This document shows positions 9,047-18,434 of a stretch of 64,000 nt of DNA, in pieces. Position 1 is the first letter of the stretch; each line of letters begins with the position of its first letter. The notes beneath the pieces were generated by a model. The model was not told the DNA's origin. It worked only from the letters and a program-made list of their open reading frames with translations, and did not search any database. Position numbers and translations under genes: made by a program. The DNA lies in contig JBJXGE010000032.1 of NCBI GenBank assembly GCA_046154185.1, positions 62,001 through 126,000 on the forward strand, given 5' to 3'. This DNA is from JBJXGE01 sp046154185 (GTDB lineage Bacteria; Planctomycetota; UBA8108; UBA1146; JAJFFE01).

Positions 9047-9691
9047 TCACTTGCGAACGCGTTTGCGACTTCGTTCCGCCCAACGCTTGCCGATAAAAGG
9101 CACGGCGCGCTTCATGCGCGTGTAATCGAGCCAAAGTGTATTGGCGATCATCCAGCCGCTTGCGACCGAGTATGCGGTCACCATGAGCAGCGCGAGTCCG
9201 GCCATTTCTTGTGGGTGCATGCCCTTTGGCGCCTCGTTGGTCGTCAGCACTGGACCGGCAGCCGCTTGCTCGCGTGGACGGTTGTAGTAGTTGCTGAGCA
9301 CGGCATAGCCAGCGATGAAACACACGAACGCGAGTACGGCATGAATGCAGAAATTGCGCTTCAGCTTGTGCTCATTCGCCAACGCAGCGAGTTCTTCGGC
9401 TTTCAGCTCGGCCGCGGTCGGCGGCCGTCGCGCGGCCGAGCCAGTCTCGTAGACGAGCATTTGGCACTCCGCGCATTCCGTGATGTGGAGCACGATTTGT
9501 CCGACTCGCTTCGGAGACAATGGAGTCTCCGGCTCGAGCAAGGGCGGCGCGCCTCGATCGCGCGCCATGCGCGCTAACAGGCGCGTGAGCTCGGTGGGCA
9601 GCTCCAAGTCCGCGATCGTCTCGTCACCTCTTGCGTGGCGTCGCAGCGCATACATCAGCGGGTAGAGTTGCTCAGCTTTGAGATGTGACAT
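9047..9691 (-). CDS. Membrane protein with zinc-finger-like N-terminus (anti-sigma-like)
   Basis: 214 residues. The N-terminal half is soluble and has an HITECAEC motif near residues 69-76, resembling the HxxxCxxC of zinc-containing anti-sigma factors. Two hydrophobic spans follow (FCIHAVLAFVCFIAGYAVL and MAGLALLMVTAYSVASGWMI), then a basic tail. It converges on the preceding gene with a 3-base gap. No sigma gene is adjacent; the nearest is at 13504 on the other strand. The anti-sigma role is a guess from the motif and topology only. Confidence 0.7.
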   Translation of the reverse strand: MSHLKAEQLYPLMYALRRHARGDETIADLELPTELTRLLARMARDRGAPPLLEPETPLSPKRVGQIVLHITECAECQMLVYETGSAARRPPTAAELKAEELAALANEHKLKRNFCIHAVLAFVCFIAGYAVLSNYYNRPREQAAAGPVLTTNEAPKGMHPQEMAGLALLMVTAYSVASGWMIANTLWLDYTRMKRAVPFIGKRWAERSRKRVRK

Positions 9692-9726
9692 GGCTCACGT
9701 TCGTGTGCGGCGCGTGCGACGCTCCA

Positions 9727-10797
9727 TCATTCCTCGTGGTAATAGCCGCCGCAGCGGGTGCCAAGAAACTGGCTCAATAGTATGTCTTCCTGCTTGATGA
9801 AGCCTTGTCCGGGGAGAGCACCATTTGCGACCAGCTCGACGATCGCGCACACCGAAGCCGCCGTCGTCCAAGAGATCGCGCGCCACATCTTGCCGGCGAT
9901 TCGCTTCGGAAAGTACGCGCGCACGAACTCTTCGCGAAACATGTCGCCCTGCTTGCGACCCTCGACCGCGGCGTGCACGAAGACCACATCGTCATTCACC
10001 GGCGGCTTCGCGTTCACGAGGATCTCGCCGGCCGCCTTGCGATTGTCTTTCATGTGCAGCTCGCGAAAGAAAAAGCGCATCAACTCGCAGTGACCGTGAT
10101 AGCGCATCGTCTTGTAATTCAGCTCATCGACACGTCCGAGAAAAGTGTCGCACATGGTGCCGAGTCCGCCCGAAGTCGTGAACGCCTCGAGGCTGATACC
10201 CTGTACGACGATCGTCTCGAGCTGCTCCATCGGCGGGACGAGCATCTTGCGCCGATCCTGAATCACTTCGCAGTCGTTGAGATACTCATTGACGACTCCC
10301 TCTGGCGACCAATTGAACGCATACCCGAGGAGTCCACTCGGGTGTTGCGGAAGCGCGCCGACGCGCAACTCCACGCTGCGCACGTGCTCGAAACCGTGCG
10401 TGAGCGAGGCCCCGACAATCCCGATGAAACCCGGCGCCAAGCCACACTGCGGCGCCATCACACGCTGCGCTTGCGCACTCATATCGATGATTGCCTTGGT
10501 CGTCGGCACGTCCTCGGTGAGATCGAAATAGTGGACGCCGGCCTGAAATGCCGCCTTCGCGACGCCGAGGTTCAAGTGGTACGGCAGACACGAGACCACC
10601 GCGTCCCGACCTTTGAGCACTTCGCGAAGCTTCGCGGGATCGGCGACATCGGTTGCGAAAACCGGAAACCCGAGGTCGTCGCGCGCCGTGCTATCGTGGC
10701 CAATGACCTTGAAACCGCCTTCGTGCAAAAGGGTTGCAACCAAGGTCCCGACTTTACCGATGCCGATGACCGCGGCGGTCTTGATACGGCGTTCCAT
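9727..10797 (-). CDS. Saccharopine dehydrogenase-like NAD(P)-dependent oxidoreductase
   Basis: 356 residues with an N-terminal Rossmann fold (AAVIGIGKVGTLVATLL), the DVADPAKLREVLKGRDAVVSCLPYH region and a C-terminal catalytic domain of the saccharopine dehydrogenase family (APGFIGIVGASLTHGFE; GVVNEYLNDCEVI). The ATG at 10797 is chosen because AGGAG precedes it; a longer frame upstream lacks coding character. Family members act in lysine synthesis or breakdown, or in other amine-linked dehydrogenations, so the exact substrate is open. It is divergent from an aconitase-superfamily gene, an arrangement that would fit lysine or TCA-linked metabolism, but this link is inference. Confidence 0.85.
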   Translation of the reverse strand: MERRIKTAAVIGIGKVGTLVATLLHEGGFKVIGHDSTARDDLGFPVFATDVADPAKLREVLKGRDAVVSCLPYHLNLGVAKAAFQAGVHYFDLTEDVPTTKAIIDMSAQAQRVMAPQCGLAPGFIGIVGASLTHGFEHVRSVELRVGALPQHPSGLLGYAFNWSPEGVVNEYLNDCEVIQDRRKMLVPPMEQLETIVVQGISLEAFTTSGGLGTMCDTFLGRVDELNYKTMRYHGHCELMRFFFRELHMKDNRKAAGEILVNAKPPVNDDVVFVHAAVEGRKQGDMFREEFVRAYFPKRIAGKMWRAISWTTAASVCAIVELVANGALPGQGFIKQEDILLSQFLGTRCGGYYHEE

Positions 10798-11180
10798 GTG
10801 ACTCCTGTGTCTCTCGAATGGACTTCCCGAAAGCCGAGCTCGGCGCGGATTAAGTTGCGGAGAATTACGGCGCGGCGACCGCGGCAACTCAATATCGGCG
10901 AATCCGACATTTTGCAAGCGGACAATGACGACGTGCCGCGGCGATTCGGCGCCGGCAGCCGAGTCGTGGAGGGAAGTCGAATTCGCTGCCCCCTCTCCCC
11001 TTGACAGGTCCGGGCAGCTCTGTTGGCCTATGAAAGGTCGTCCGCGCGCTCGAGTTCTCGAGCGATTTTGGATAACAACCGATACGACCAGATCGAACTG
11101 CCGACGCGGTTCTGCCGACGTGCGCCTCACCGCGGCGTGACGGCAGACCCGCCGCGCCCATCGCGTGAGGACTACGTTTC
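10798..11180. other. Divergent intergenic region, saccharopine dehydrogenase-like/aconitase-like
   Basis: 383 bases between two divergent starts. A TTGACA lies at 11001-11006 but the nearest TATGAA (11029-11034) is 22 bases away, too far for a normal promoter. No hairpin, riboswitch or gene is evident. Confidence 0.4.
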
Positions 11181-13223
11181 ATGCACGACATCCAGCCGGC
11201 TCGGCTCAAACCTGACATTACCATCGAACAGTTGCCGCTCGCGCCCGGAGCGAAGCACGCCGGCGCCGCGAGTCGGGACACGCGCGTGATTCATGGACAA
11301 GCGCTCATTTTTTGGGATCCGCAACGACCGGGCAAGAAACTCGACGCCATCGACACGGATCAAATCACACCGGCGAAGTACTGCGTGTCGGAGAGTCTCG
11401 AAACGCTGGACGAATTGTGGAAGGTTGGCTCCTTCATCTATCTCATGCCGGACTTCCGCGCGCGCGTGCATCGCGGACAGACCTTTATTGTGGCCGGTGA
11501 TCGATTTGCGATTGGATCGTCGCGCGAAATGAGTCCGGCTGGCCTCAAAGCCATTGCGGATGAAGTCGCGCTCGAGATCGTTGTCGTGTGCGGCAACACC
11601 ATGGGCGACATCTTTCGCCGCAATGCGCTCAATCTGGGCCTGCATGTCGTGCAATGTCCGACGGCCGTCGACGACGCGCGCGACGGCGACCAATTCTCGT
11701 TCGAGGTCGCGACGCGAAAACTTCACAACAAGACGCAAGGCAAGAGTTATACGCCGGTGGCGCTGACGACCAAGGAAGATGAGATTCGCCAACAAGGCGG
11801 CATCTATGATCTCGGGCGTCGCGAGCTACGCGACGCAATCGTGAACGCGCCCCGCGTCGAATGGGCCGACCCGCGCACCGCGCGCGGCCTCACCACGACG
11901 GAGCAAATCGTGTGGGCGCACCGAGTCGACAAGAATGCGGAGGTGAGACCCGGCGCAACGCTGCGCGTGTACGCAGACTTGTTGCCCGCGTCGGATGGCA
12001 CGGCGCCGTTTGCCATCCACACGTTTAACGCCATCACGGGCGGCAACACGTTGTTTCCGCGCCAAGCCGCGATTGCCAACGACCACTTTGTCTTCACTGG
12101 CAAAGAGCCAGACGACCGGCAAACGGCGATCGGTCGCGAATTCGCCAAACGCCATGGCTTGCAGCGCCCGTATTACGCAACGCCCGGCGATGGGATCTTC
12201 CATTTTTACTTTCCCGAGCAAGGGCTCATCATGCCGGGTCAATTCATCCCGGGGGCCGATTCGCACAGCCGCGCGTATGGCGCCTACGGTGCGGTCGGGT
12301 TCGGTGTCGGCTCGACGACGCTCGGCTTCGGCTGGTCGACGGGCTACGTGTACTTCACGTTGGCCGCGGCGCGACGCGTTGTGTTTACCGGCAAGCTTCA
12401 GCCGTGGGTGAGCGGCAAAGACGTCGTGCTCAAATTGCTGGAACGTTGGGGGGCGCGCCAGTCGCAAGGCATGTCGGTCGAGTTCGTCGACGGCAATTTG
12501 CAATTGCCAATGCCGTATCGCAACACGATCGCCAACATGATGGCCGAGGGTGAAGCACAGAACGGGATCTTCGCGGCCGACGACATCACCTACGCGTGGT
12601 TCCGCGCCAAGGGGATGACGGAACTCCCCTACCCGCGCATCGCACCGGGCGCGAATGCGCACTACGGGATCGAAGAGACGATCGATCTCAACACGATCGT
12701 GCCGATGATCGCGAAACCGTTTAGTCCAGGCAACGCGCACGCTGCGAGCGAGGTCGCCAAAGAGCGCATCACTTTCGACAAGGCGTTCATCGGCTCGTGC
12801 ACGAACGGCAGCTACGAGGATCTCCTAACGGCCGCGCTCGTGTTGCGTGCCGCGCGTGCCGGCGGCCACACCGAAACGCGCCGCGAGTTTGTCATCTTTC
12901 CGGGCTCGGGTGGCGTGAAGCAGCGCATTGAAGCACCGGAAGCGCGACTCGGCGGCGAATCCGTCGCGGCGGTGCTGCGCGGCGTCGGCGGGAAGATTCG
13001 ACAGTCTTGGTGTGGACCGTGCTTCGGCCAAGGCCCCGATGCGCTGGCGGCCGGCGAACGCGCGATCACGACTTTCAATCGCAACTGGCAGAATCGCATG
13101 GGCGTCGGTGGGGAAGGATATCTCGCGAGCCCGGCCGTGGTCGCGGCTTCGGCGCTGCTCGGCTATATGGCGCCGCCGACCGCGCTCGACCTCGAATGGG
13201 ACGCCGAGCATTACGCCGTTTAG
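11181..13223 (+). CDS. Fused aconitase/isopropylmalate dehydratase-family hydro-lyase, swivel domain first
   Basis: 680 residues. Residues 35-180 are the small-subunit (LeuD-like) swivel domain with IDTDQITPAKYC (57-68) and GSSREMSPAGLKA. Residues 235-660 are the large-subunit [4Fe-4S] domain with GADSHSRAYGAYGAVGFGVG, GSCTNGS (Cys540) and WCGPC (Cys611/Cys614), so all three cluster cysteines are present. Standard aconitase A has the swivel at the C-terminus; here it leads, as in aconitase B but without the HEAT-like domain. The enzyme should isomerise a citrate-, homocitrate- or isopropylmalate-type substrate; I cannot choose between them. It is monocistronic and divergent from the saccharopine dehydrogenase-like gene. 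Confidence 0.85.
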   Translation: MHDIQPARLKPDITIEQLPLAPGAKHAGAASRDTRVIHGQALIFWDPQRPGKKLDAIDTDQITPAKYCVSESLETLDELWKVGSFIYLMPDFRARVHRGQTFIVAGDRFAIGSSREMSPAGLKAIADEVALEIVVVCGNTMGDIFRRNALNLGLHVVQCPTAVDDARDGDQFSFEVATRKLHNKTQGKSYTPVALTTKEDEIRQQGGIYDLGRRELRDAIVNAPRVEWADPRTARGLTTTEQIVWAHRVDKNAEVRPGATLRVYADLLPASDGTAPFAIHTFNAITGGNTLFPRQAAIANDHFVFTGKEPDDRQTAIGREFAKRHGLQRPYYATPGDGIFHFYFPEQGLIMPGQFIPGADSHSRAYGAYGAVGFGVGSTTLGFGWSTGYVYFTLAAARRVVFTGKLQPWVSGKDVVLKLLERWGARQSQGMSVEFVDGNLQLPMPYRNTIANMMAEGEAQNGIFAADDITYAWFRAKGMTELPYPRIAPGANAHYGIEETIDLNTIVPMIAKPFSPGNAHAASEVAKERITFDKAFIGSCTNGSYEDLLTAALVLRAARAGGHTETRREFVIFPGSGGVKQRIEAPEARLGGESVAAVLRGVGGKIRQSWCGPCFGQGPDALAAGERAITTFNRNWQNRMGVGGEGYLASPAVVAASALLGYMAPPTALDLEWDAEHYAV

Positions 13224-13503
13224 GCTGCTGAGCGTGTATATATAGGAAAGCACGCGACGTGCCACACGGCCGGCCCGCCGGTCCAGTTCGCCCCAGGATA
13301 CTCTCCCACCGTCGCTTGCAGCGGGCACTGAACGGTCACCGAGTCGCCGCCTGAAACTCTGCGCAGGCGCGCCTTTATTCGCCGCGGCGACGGCCAAGGT
13401 GCGAGTTTGTACGATTTTGAAAAATCGGGCGGCGGGTCGGGATCCTTAGAATAGCACCGAGTTCATCGCCAACGGCACGCGCCATCGAAGGGCCTTTCAC
13501 GTC

Positions 13504-15405
13504 ATGACCGGCGAGTTTCCCGAGTTGCATGTGAATCAACTACTCGAGCGATCGACGTGGCTGCGTCAACTCGCGCAGACGTTGGTGCGCGACGCAACGC
13601 GTGCCGACGATCTCGCGCAAGATGCGTGGGTCACGACGCTCGAGCATCCGCCGCGGGAACCGCGCCTGATGTGGAGCTGGTTGAAACGTGTCGCCCGAAA
13701 TCTCGCAGCCCGCCAACATCGCGATGCGACGCGGCGTCAGCGCCGCGAGTTCGCGGCCGCGCGTAGCGAAATGGTGATCGATCAGCAATCGCTCCTCGAG
13801 CGCGCCGAACTGCAGCGCAGCGTTGCAGAAGCCGTCCTGCTGCTCGACGAGCCGTACCGTTCGACCGTCTTGCTTCGGTATTACGAAGAACTCACACCGC
13901 CGCAGATCGCCGAGTTGTTGCACATCCCAGTCGCCACCGTGTGGACTCGACTGCATCGGGCGGCAGAACAACTTCGCGGAACGCTCGACGAGCGCTACGG
14001 CGCGCGCGGCGTCTGGTGTCTCCTGCTGTTGCCAGGCGCTTCGTCACTCGTGTCGAGCGCGACATTAGAAGGATCCATGGTCGCGAACTCGAGCGCGGCC
14101 GCCGTCACGCAAGTCACCGCATCAACCACGCTGAGCCAAGCCGCGCTCGGAGGAATTACCCTAGGAGGATTGATCGTGTCCAAATCTGCGATCGTGATGT
14201 CCGTCGTGGTCGGAGTCGCCATGCTCGGAGTTGGAATCGGCACGAGCTCCCTGTGGCTCGGCGACAAGTACGAAGGCCCGCGCCAAAAACTCGCGCAGGA
14301 ACGCGATTCGTTGCAACAGCGCACCGCCACGCTCACCGCGGAACTCGACACACTGCGTGCAGAGCACTCGCAATGGCAAACCCAACGCGCTGAGTTGCAA
14401 GCGAAGCTCGCCGCGGCCGAGCAACAACTCGAACTCGCGGCACATGCCGCCGCAACGCCGACGAAGCCAACTGTCGCGGCCACACCCACGGATCCGCAAC
14501 GAGCTGCGCTCCTCGTCGCGTTCGGTCCCCATGCCGAACTCGGCGAACTCGCCGCCGCCGATTGGAAGAAGCTCGCGATTTCCGCGAAGAATCTTCAGTC
14601 ATCGCTCGACGAGTTGATCGCGCTCGTCGAGAGTGGCGGAGAACCGAGTCAAGAGCTCGGTATGAGAATAGCGAAGAACAACACCGATCTCGCGCAACTC
14701 ACGCTCAGCCTCTACGAAAAACTGCCGACCAATGCGCACGGTAACGGCGAGTTCACGCATCCGCTCCTCATCGGAAATTTGGTCGGCTCCGTCTTGGACG
14801 CGCAGGCGCTGCCCCTTTCGAATGAGCAGCGCGAAGAATTGGTGCACCTCGGCACAACGTACGAATCTGAATGGCAATCGCAGTCTGAGCGGTATGGAGA
14901 TGACACATATCAACTGCGAAAAATTCTCGATGAGCTGGAAATGAAGCAAAGATTCATGGCCGGATTTGAGGACACGCTCGACGCTGGTCAGCGAAGCGCG
15001 GTGTTCACGGAGAGTGTGCGAGATGTCTTTGGTCTCGACATTTACTCGCCGACTTTGATGTTGGCAGGCACTTCAGAACACATCCCTGTGACGAGCCCGG
15101 AAGCCTTCGAGAGCGAGCTACAGCAAGCCGCAAAGAAACGCTTCGACCTCAGCGACGAGGAAATGGTGATCGCCAACGCGGCGTTTCGCGCGTGGAGCGA
15201 TGAGTTGCGCGATGGGCTAGAGTCCGTCGATCCCGAAGAAGCGCCATACTTCAAACTCCAGGACGCGACCCGCTCCGGACGCGCGCAACAACGGGCGGTA
15301 GAAGCGTTGCTGCGCACGCCGGGTCTATCACAGGCCGCTCGCGAGCGAATTCTGAAAAGCGGACTTCTGCTGGTTCCGCGACTCATCAAAAAGAAGGCCG
15401 GCTAG
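13504..15405 (+). CDS. ECF-type sigma factor fused to a membrane anchor and coiled coil
   Basis: 633 residues. Residues 15-75 match sigma-70 region 2 (ADDLAQDAWVTTLEH, SWLKRVARNLAARQHRDATR) and 99-160 match region 4 (LDEPYRSTVLLRYYEELTPPQIAELLHIPVATVWTRLHRA), typical of ECF factors. A Ser/Thr/Ala-rich linker is followed by a transmembrane helix (about 227-250), a coiled coil (about 258-315) and a 300-residue helical C-terminal domain of unknown type. Region 4 ends well before the membrane helix, so the sigma part would be held at the inner face with the long domain outside. Planctomycetes are known for ECF factors with membrane-anchored extensions; release or conformational activation by an envelope signal is inferred. 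No separate anti-sigma gene lies beside it. Confidence 0.85.
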   Translation: MTGEFPELHVNQLLERSTWLRQLAQTLVRDATRADDLAQDAWVTTLEHPPREPRLMWSWLKRVARNLAARQHRDATRRQRREFAAARSEMVIDQQSLLERAELQRSVAEAVLLLDEPYRSTVLLRYYEELTPPQIAELLHIPVATVWTRLHRAAEQLRGTLDERYGARGVWCLLLLPGASSLVSSATLEGSMVANSSAAAVTQVTASTTLSQAALGGITLGGLIVSKSAIVMSVVVGVAMLGVGIGTSSLWLGDKYEGPRQKLAQERDSLQQRTATLTAELDTLRAEHSQWQTQRAELQAKLAAAEQQLELAAHAAATPTKPTVAATPTDPQRAALLVAFGPHAELGELAAADWKKLAISAKNLQSSLDELIALVESGGEPSQELGMRIAKNNTDLAQLTLSLYEKLPTNAHGNGEFTHPLLIGNLVGSVLDAQALPLSNEQREELVHLGTTYESEWQSQSERYGDDTYQLRKILDELEMKQRFMAGFEDTLDAGQRSAVFTESVRDVFGLDIYSPTLMLAGTSEHIPVTSPEAFESELQQAAKKRFDLSDEEMVIANAAFRAWSDELRDGLESVDPEEAPYFKLQDATRSGRAQQRAVEALLRTPGLSQAARERILKSGLLLVPRLIKKKAG

Positions 15406-15436
15406 TCATCAGTCGCTACCGGCACCGCGGCGCCGG

Positions 15437-16672
15437 TCACGGCGCCATGCGTGTCGCTCGATCGAGCCGCGGGTGATTCGTACGCAGATCGGCGGCCTTA
15501 CAGCCAGCGCCGCCGTTCATGCGATCCAAATGCTGGAGCAACGCGACGATCGCATGCGTCGCCGCCAACAAGTCTCCGGTGTGGCCGCACTCGGAAATCG
15601 TGTGCATGTTGCGAATCGGAAAACCGATCGAAGTCGCCGCAGAATCGATGCTCGCGAAAACGGCGGCCATGGCGTCAGTGCCGGTATCACGGCCGACGAC
15701 TTTGTGTTGGAACGGAATTCCGCGTTCACGCGCGACCTCTTGCACGAGGCTATTGAGATGTGCGTGCGTGATCGCGCCGACGGCGAGTGTGAAACCCGCG
15801 CCCATGGCAACCGGTGTGTAGCGTTTGTCTTTGACGCCCGGCGCCGCTTCAAAGTCATGCGAGACGTCGACGCCGATCACGATGTCCGGCCGATACTCCT
15901 GCGCGATGACGCGACTTCCCATGCGGCCGATCTCCTCGTGCGTGGCGATGGCGCCGAGATAACGCACGTTCTTGAGGCCCCCCTGCTCCGCCAGAATTCG
16001 CGCGACTTCCGCGACGACAAAACACCCCAGTCCGTTGTCGAGGTACGCGCCGTAGAACGTGTCGGCGCTAAAGCCGCGGCGAATCTTGCGATTCAAAATC
16101 AGCGGATCGCCCGCCTTGATGCCAAGCCGTTCGATTTGTTGTTTACGATCGCTGCCATGCACCTGCAATTCGAGAAAGAGCATCTCGCTGGTGATGCCTT
16201 TTTTCCCAGCTCGCAATTCCGCATCGGCAAAGTGAATCGCACCGATGGCCTCGATCGTGCCACCCTCGATCACGCGGTAACGCCCGGACTGCGTGGGGTC
16301 CTCGCTGAAAAGCAGAACTTCGTGACCCACCAGCGTGCTTGGCAAAAAGGAGTCGCTGTCGACCCAAATCTTGCCGTCGTCGCCGATACTACGCACTTGC
16401 ATACGAATCTTGTCGGCGTGACCGATCACCATCACTGAAAGCGCGGTCGCTGCGGTCGGCGCCGTATCGATGACCAGACCGGCGTTACCGCGAAACTGTT
16501 GCAGCGACCAGCCCGCGAGCTTGTGCTCTTCGAAATAGGGGCGCAAGACTCCCTCGGTCATGGCGGCTTCAAATCCGATGGGACTCGGCGCGCCGAGCAA
16601 TCGCTGCAAAAACTGAAACTGCGGCTCGGCGAGGCTGATCTGCCACGGCTGATCTTTCGAACTGCTCTTCAC
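15437..16672 (-). CDS. M42-family metallo-aminopeptidase
   Basis: About 411 residues. Motifs of the M42 dinuclear-metal peptidases are all present: GHADKIRMQV, YLDNGLG, the THEEIG base/metal-ligand motif, VDVSHD, GRDTGTDA, and RNMHTISECGHTGDLLA. These cytoplasmic enzymes remove N-terminal residues from peptides or act as cellulase-type (FrvX-like) hydrolases. The start is uncertain: a GTG at 16672 with GGAA upstream is used here, while the frame extends in phase to a GTG at 16735 without a ribosome site. A TCTCTAGAGA palindrome (16689-16698) between the two may be a promoter element. It lies directly downstream of the secreted protein gene at 16742. Confidence 0.85.
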   Translation of the reverse strand: MKSSSKDQPWQISLAEPQFQFLQRLLGAPSPIGFEAAMTEGVLRPYFEEHKLAGWSLQQFRGNAGLVIDTAPTAATALSVMVIGHADKIRMQVRSIGDDGKIWVDSDSFLPSTLVGHEVLLFSEDPTQSGRYRVIEGGTIEAIGAIHFADAELRAGKKGITSEMLFLELQVHGSDRKQQIERLGIKAGDPLILNRKIRRGFSADTFYGAYLDNGLGCFVVAEVARILAEQGGLKNVRYLGAIATHEEIGRMGSRVIAQEYRPDIVIGVDVSHDFEAAPGVKDKRYTPVAMGAGFTLAVGAITHAHLNSLVQEVARERGIPFQHKVVGRDTGTDAMAAVFASIDSAATSIGFPIRNMHTISECGHTGDLLAATHAIVALLQHLDRMNGGAGCKAADLRTNHPRLDRATRMAP

Positions 16673-16741
16673 TTTATTTCCGTTTTCTCTAGAGAGAATC
16701 GCTGCCTGACTCAGTCGCCGTTTGCGTCCTGCCACGGTGGT

Positions 16742-17866
16742 TCATTGCGTGAGATCAACGCCGCCGAGCAGCATCCGACCTTTATCTCCGCTTGCGACGT
16801 GAATGCCGTTGCAGCTTGACCCGTACAAGTTCGTTTGCATGATCGTGGTTCCATTCACCGCGACCGCCAAGTTCGATCCGGCGAGACTGAACACAACTTC
16901 GGCCCATTGACCGTGCGCCGCCGGCGGGATCGCCTGCCGAATGCTCTCGGCGGTTGACTGCCATTTGCCGTCCGCTAACCGAGGCCCGACACCCGAATTG
17001 CCCTTCATTAACACGCTCACCGTCGCGCCATCGCCCTCGAGCGGCAACATCCAAACTTTGAGAATGAAGTCCTGCATCGTGATGCCCGGCAGACGCAAGA
17101 TGCCGCCCGGCTCCAACAGAAATTTTTCGCGGAATCGACGCACGCGGTCGGCGGCTTTCTCGTCGCCCATGCCACGCTCCCAGCTCGCGTCGCGCAGAAG
17201 GTCGTGTCCCGCGCTGGGAAAAGTCTGCGTTTTGAGCGTAAACTGCGCCAGCAAGTCTTTCCAGTCGCTGTTCAGCCGCTCGAGTTCCGCCGCGGACAGT
17301 CCCATTTGCGCGCCGAGTACGGCGCGCAATTCAGTCGACCGATCGACGCCCTTAGCCGGCTTCTTCAACGAGCTGTGTAGTTCGCCGACTGCTTTGGCGC
17401 TCAGCGGGTATTCTTGTAGCGCTGTGCACAACGCCGCATAACTGGGAGTAGCCGGAGTGGCGCGCGACCAGCGGTCGATGACGAATGATTCGGCCTCTTT
17501 GTCGCCGCTATTGAGAATCGCGGCGATCACCTTTGCTTCATGCTCCGAGTCGACAAGCTTCTTGAGTTCTTTCGTCGCTCCGACGATCGGCACGTCGGCC
17601 GCGAGCGCCAGTGCACGGGCGCATGTCGCCGGGTTCTTCACGGCGGCGAGCACCAGGCTCGCCAGCGGTTTGCCGTTGTTCGCGCGCAGGGCGCGCGCAA
17701 GTTCAGCACAACGTTCCACGCTGGCGTTACCCGCGACGAATTCATCAACGTGAGCCGACAACTCTTTCTTGCCGAGCCGAGGAGGAATAAACGACGGTGG
17801 TCCGACGGCTCCGGTTAGGATCGCGGCGCAACCGAGCACAACGAGCCAGCATCGACAACGCGACAT
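16742..17866 (-). CDS. Exported helical protein with C-terminal beta-sandwich domain
   Basis: 374 residues with an N-terminal signal (MSRCRCWLVVLGCAAILTG; possible lipoprotein cysteine early). Residues 35-190 are helical and repeat-like (alanine/leucine-rich, HEAT- or TPR-like). The last 150 residues look like a jelly-roll concanavalin/DUF1080-type domain (GILRLPGITMQDFILKVWML, GQWAEVVFSLAGSNLAVAVN). Domains of this sort often bind carbohydrate, but no catalytic motif is seen. It may be co-transcribed with the M42 peptidase downstream. Family not recognised with confidence. Confidence 0.75.
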   Translation of the reverse strand: MSRCRCWLVVLGCAAILTGAVGPPSFIPPRLGKKELSAHVDEFVAGNASVERCAELARALRANNGKPLASLVLAAVKNPATCARALALAADVPIVGATKELKKLVDSEHEAKVIAAILNSGDKEAESFVIDRWSRATPATPSYAALCTALQEYPLSAKAVGELHSSLKKPAKGVDRSTELRAVLGAQMGLSAAELERLNSDWKDLLAQFTLKTQTFPSAGHDLLRDASWERGMGDEKAADRVRRFREKFLLEPGGILRLPGITMQDFILKVWMLPLEGDGATVSVLMKGNSGVGPRLADGKWQSTAESIRQAIPPAAHGQWAEVVFSLAGSNLAVAVNGTTIMQTNLYGSSCNGIHVASGDKGRMLLGGVDLTQ

Positions 17867-18002
17867 GATGTCGCCTTTCTGAACGGTGCCATTTGGGATG
17901 CCGCTAGTGGGCAGCCAAGGGAGTGATGCAGTATAACCCCGACGTGACGGCGCCGCTTCGGGTCGGCGACAAAGAACTCAACTTCATTCGCGGGAGAGCG
18001 CC

Positions 18003-18434
18003 ATGCGAAAATTCACCGGACTACTGTGCGCCGCGGTCATTGTCACCTCGCTTTGTTCATGCGCGCCGCGCCAAGCCCGCGTGCTGAGGGCCGGCCATGG
18101 GCTGGCGGAAGTTCATTGGAGTGAAGACGAACTGGCGCAAGCGACCGCGACACGCCCCATGCGGACCAGTGCCGAGACAAGTCATAGCGTGTTGCGACTC
18201 GCAGGGGCAGAAGTGCCGCACACACACGATCGTCATGATCTGACTTGCGTGTTGTTGCGCGGACGTGCGCGACTGCATTTAGGCGCTGACGTCTACGACG
18301 TCGTTCCCGGTGACGTCATGGACATTCCCCGCGGCACGGTCCATTGGGCCGAAGCTATCGACGAAGATGCGTGCGAAGTCTATGTCATCTTTTCGCCCGC
18401 GTTCGACGGCAACGACTTTCACGAGGTCAAGTGA
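18003..18434 (+). CDS. Cupin-domain lipoprotein
   Basis: 143 residues. The N-terminus is a lipoprotein signal with lipobox SLCSC at about 16-20, so the protein is exported and lipid-anchored. The rest is a single cupin barrel: motif 1 is PHTHDRHDLTCVLLRGRARLHLG and motif 2 is VVPGDVMDIPRGTVHWAE, giving three or four metal-binding His residues. GGGAG lies 7 bases before the ATG. An exported metal-binding cupin suggests sugar or small-molecule binding, but enzyme activity cannot be assigned. Its last eight bases overlap the end of the convergent DUF4870 gene. Confidence 0.8.
   Translation: MRKFTGLLCAAVIVTSLCSCAPRQARVLRAGHGLAEVHWSEDELAQATATRPMRTSAETSHSVLRLAGAEVPHTHDRHDLTCVLLRGRARLHLGADVYDVVPGDVMDIPRGTVHWAEAIDEDACEVYVIFSPAFDGNDFHEVK

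Noticed and set aside
9805..11004. A 399-codon plus-strand frame opposite the saccharopine dehydrogenase-like gene.
   Set aside because: It is antisense to a gene with a clear Rossmann fold; typical high-GC shadow.
11001..11034. TTGACA followed by TATGAA upstream of the aconitase-like gene.
   Set aside because: The 22-base spacer is outside the normal range for a primary sigma promoter.
13413..13428. CGATTTT/AAAATCG palindrome upstream of the sigma factor gene.
   Set aside because: The 2-base loop is too tight for a terminator, and no matching promoter spacing is seen; kept only as a note in the sigma finding.
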